The notes under the pieces were generated by a model, which was given only the letters and a program-made list of their open reading frames with translations, did not search any database and was not told the origin of the DNA. Below, piece after piece: positions 36,928-37,817 of a stretch of 37,817 nt of DNA. Numbering within the stretch: position 1 is the first letter of the stretch; each line of letters begins with the position of its first letter. The stretch covers positions 1 to 37,817 of the forward strand of contig JAIXZU010000127.1 of NCBI GenBank assembly GCA_027489415.1. Reading direction: 5' to 3'. Made by a program: the position numbers and the translations under genes. Origin of the DNA: Alphaproteobacteria bacterium (GTDB taxonomy: Bacteria; Pseudomonadota; Alphaproteobacteria; UBA2136; UBA6156).

Positions 36928-37174
36928 GCGGGTTCATACCAAAGCCATTGCTGCTGCGGCTATGGCACAGCTCCACAAACCATTGCCACACATGCTCTAA
37001 ACAAACCGGCGGCTGAATATTATCGGCCGCAACAAGTTTGGCATCAGGCCTGCCCAACAATCGGCCGGCCGCTTCAAGGTGTGCCCGTAGCGTGCGCCCA
37101 TCACCTTGCCGTTGCTGCAACTCAAATTGCAGCTCGGCAAAGTGCAGCAGCTCACTTAGGGCTTCGGCAAAAAA
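36776..37174 (-). CDS. Tail assembly chaperone GT, C-terminal part reached by frameshift
   Basis: This reading frame follows the first chaperone frame after a -1 slip at T TTT TTG. The fusion would be about 266 residues: the first 136 codons from the upstream gene, then FAEALSELLHFAELQFELQQ and a conserved segment with SRSSNGFGMNPLSYAEIEAW, typical of such proteins. The product, made at low ratio, helps load the tape measure, as gpGT does in lambda. The sequence before the slip site has no good independent start; a possible ATG at 37219 has no ribosome binding signal. The stop is at 36776. Confidence 0.75.
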   Translation of the reverse strand, partial: FFAEALSELLHFAELQFELQQRQGDGRTLRAHLEAAGRLLGRPDAKLVAADNIQPPVCLEHVWQWFVELCHSRSSNGFGMNPLSYAEIEAWSRLTQNQPRYFEVLALQALDSRFLLAKQQELGPASAAGKKQ

Positions 37175-37575
37175 TTGCGGCGCTCCTGCACAAACTCGCT
37201 CACCTGCTCGCGCAGCCATTGCAAGGCTGGCTCATTAAACAGCGTGCGCGCATTGGCGGGGTTGCAGGGCATAGTAATGGGCTCACGTGTAGTCACATTC
37301 ACCAAATGCCAATCGGCCACCAGCGCCACCAGCAGGCCAACGGTCTCGGCTTCCAGCTCCTCGGCCGACAAGTTCGATTTATTGCGGCGGGCAAGGCGGC
37401 GGTTGAGGGTTTCGCGGTTATAGTCACGCGCCCTTGGGCTGTCATGGCTAAACAGCGCCACAAACATCGGCTGGCCGTCTTTGTCGTAAATGGGCTCGCC
37501 ATTGGTGGGGTGCAAAATAATGCACCGCTCTGGCGCTTCCACATTCACGGCAAAACCAAGGTCAATCTTATCCAT
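37156..37575 (-). CDS. Tail assembly chaperone G
   Basis: A 139-residue protein, the abundant tail chaperone. It begins MDKIDLGFAVNVEAPERCII and has the central region PRARDYNRETLNRRLARRNK typical of tail chaperones. It ends shortly after the slippery sequence. GGAG lies seven bases before the ATG. It is 66 bases from the tail tube gene's stop and just before the tape measure gene, where siphophages encode this chaperone pair. Confidence 0.75.
   Translation of the reverse strand: MDKIDLGFAVNVEAPERCIILHPTNGEPIYDKDGQPMFVALFSHDSPRARDYNRETLNRRLARRNKSNLSAEELEAETVGLLVALVADWHLVNVTTREPITMPCNPANARTLFNEPALQWLREQVSEFVQERRNFLPKP
37168..37174 (-). promoter_or_regulatory. Slippery heptamer T TTT TTG for -1 frameshift
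   Basis: Read in the chaperone frame, the codons AAT TTT TTG form the canonical X XXY YYZ heptamer T TTT TTG. It lies near the end of the first chaperone frame. Slipping by one base moves the ribosome into the 130-codon downstream frame. No strong stem-loop was searched for after it. Confidence 0.7.
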
Positions 37576-37641
37576 AATTCACTCCATTGTCGGGGGTTGG
37601 GGTTTATAAAGTCTGGGGTTGGTAAAATGTTTTTGAGCTAA

Positions 37642-37817
37642 TTACGCGCTCTCGCTGTCCTGTATCACAATGCTGCTATTATCCACCGTGGTGGTCGATG
37701 TCGGCAGCAAGGCTTGGAATGGCAAGGTGATGGTGGCGCCGCCTTGTTGGCCAGCGTCCGGCACATCAGCCTCGCTAAATTTAATGCGCGGCAAATAAAT
37801 GCTCACAAACGGCGCAT
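37642..37817 (-). CDS. Major tail tube protein, C-terminal part (gene continues at the left edge)
   Basis: The last 55 codons and the stop of the tail tube gene that starts at 1061. After one copy of the ten-base overlap is removed, the frame continues FVSIYLPRIKFSEADVPDAG, a segment usual at the end of tail tube proteins, then a Thr-rich stretch. Total length is 408 residues. The stop at 37642 is 66 bases before the chaperone gene. The reading frame in this part is set by the circular joint. Confidence 0.8.
   Translation of the reverse strand, partial: APFVSIYLPRIKFSEADVPDAGQQGGATITLPFQALLPTSTTTVDNSSIVIQDSESA
37808..37817. repeat. Terminal direct repeat, right copy
   Basis: AACGGCGCAT here is identical to the first ten bases of the window. 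It is overlap at the cut of the circular sequence. Confidence 0.85.

Noticed and set aside
36776..37219. Second chaperone frame as an independent gene from 37219
   Set aside because: The ATG lacks a ribosome binding site, and the slippery heptamer gives an exact in-frame fusion with the first chaperone gene.

Overview
The window is one complete, circularly permuted genome of a temperate tailed phage with an HK97-like head and siphovirus-type tail genes. Its last ten bases repeat its first ten. If one copy is removed, the tail tube gene that is cut at both ends closes in frame, giving a circle of about 37,807 bp. The host is most likely an alphaproteobacterium. The evidence is a GapR (DUF2312) family gene, a DUF6456-like protein, and an integrase beside what looks like the 3' end of a tRNA-Ser gene. 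The genus cannot be told from the sequence.

Layout. From the immunity region near 15.6 kb a very long, tightly packed leftward operon runs to position 1 and continues from 37.8 kb down to 25.6 kb. In order of transcription it holds a Cro-like regulator; small early genes; an O-like replication protein carrying a repeat-rich likely origin; a helicase-loader-like protein; a DUF6456-like candidate late regulator; a HicA/HicB toxin-antitoxin pair with its own promoter; HNH endonuclease; terminase small and large subunits; portal; S49 prohead protease; capsid; connectors; tail tube; tail assembly chaperones with a -1 frameshift; tape measure; tail tip proteins and fiber; M15 endolysin, holin and overlapping spanins; and an orphan adenine methylase. 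The tyrosine integrase is read leftward from beside the likely attP.

To the right of the immunity region, a rightward operon at 19.0-23.9 kb encodes a GapR-like protein and about fifteen small proteins: zinc-ribbon, AlpA-like, J-domain, two ASCH-like and membrane peptides.

Control. The promoter of the Cro-like gene and the promoter of the GapR operon have the same design: TTGACT, 17 bp, TGATAT, with the dyad TCAACA-N3-TGTTGA in the spacer at the same offset. A single repressor probably controls both lytic arms. Three promoters lie so close to their ATG that leaderless mRNAs are likely (Cro-like, hicA and a reverse-oriented membrane gene in the tail region).

The most interesting accessory content is in the immunity region. 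The CI-like repressor gene runs straight into two genes resembling DUF6978 and DUF1828 proteins. Next to it, on the other strand, a SLATT-like two-helix membrane protein is coupled to a STAS-like (DUF4325) protein and a 60-residue lysine-rich protein. Both cassettes are candidates for prophage-encoded defense or superinfection exclusion; that role is inferred from family and position.
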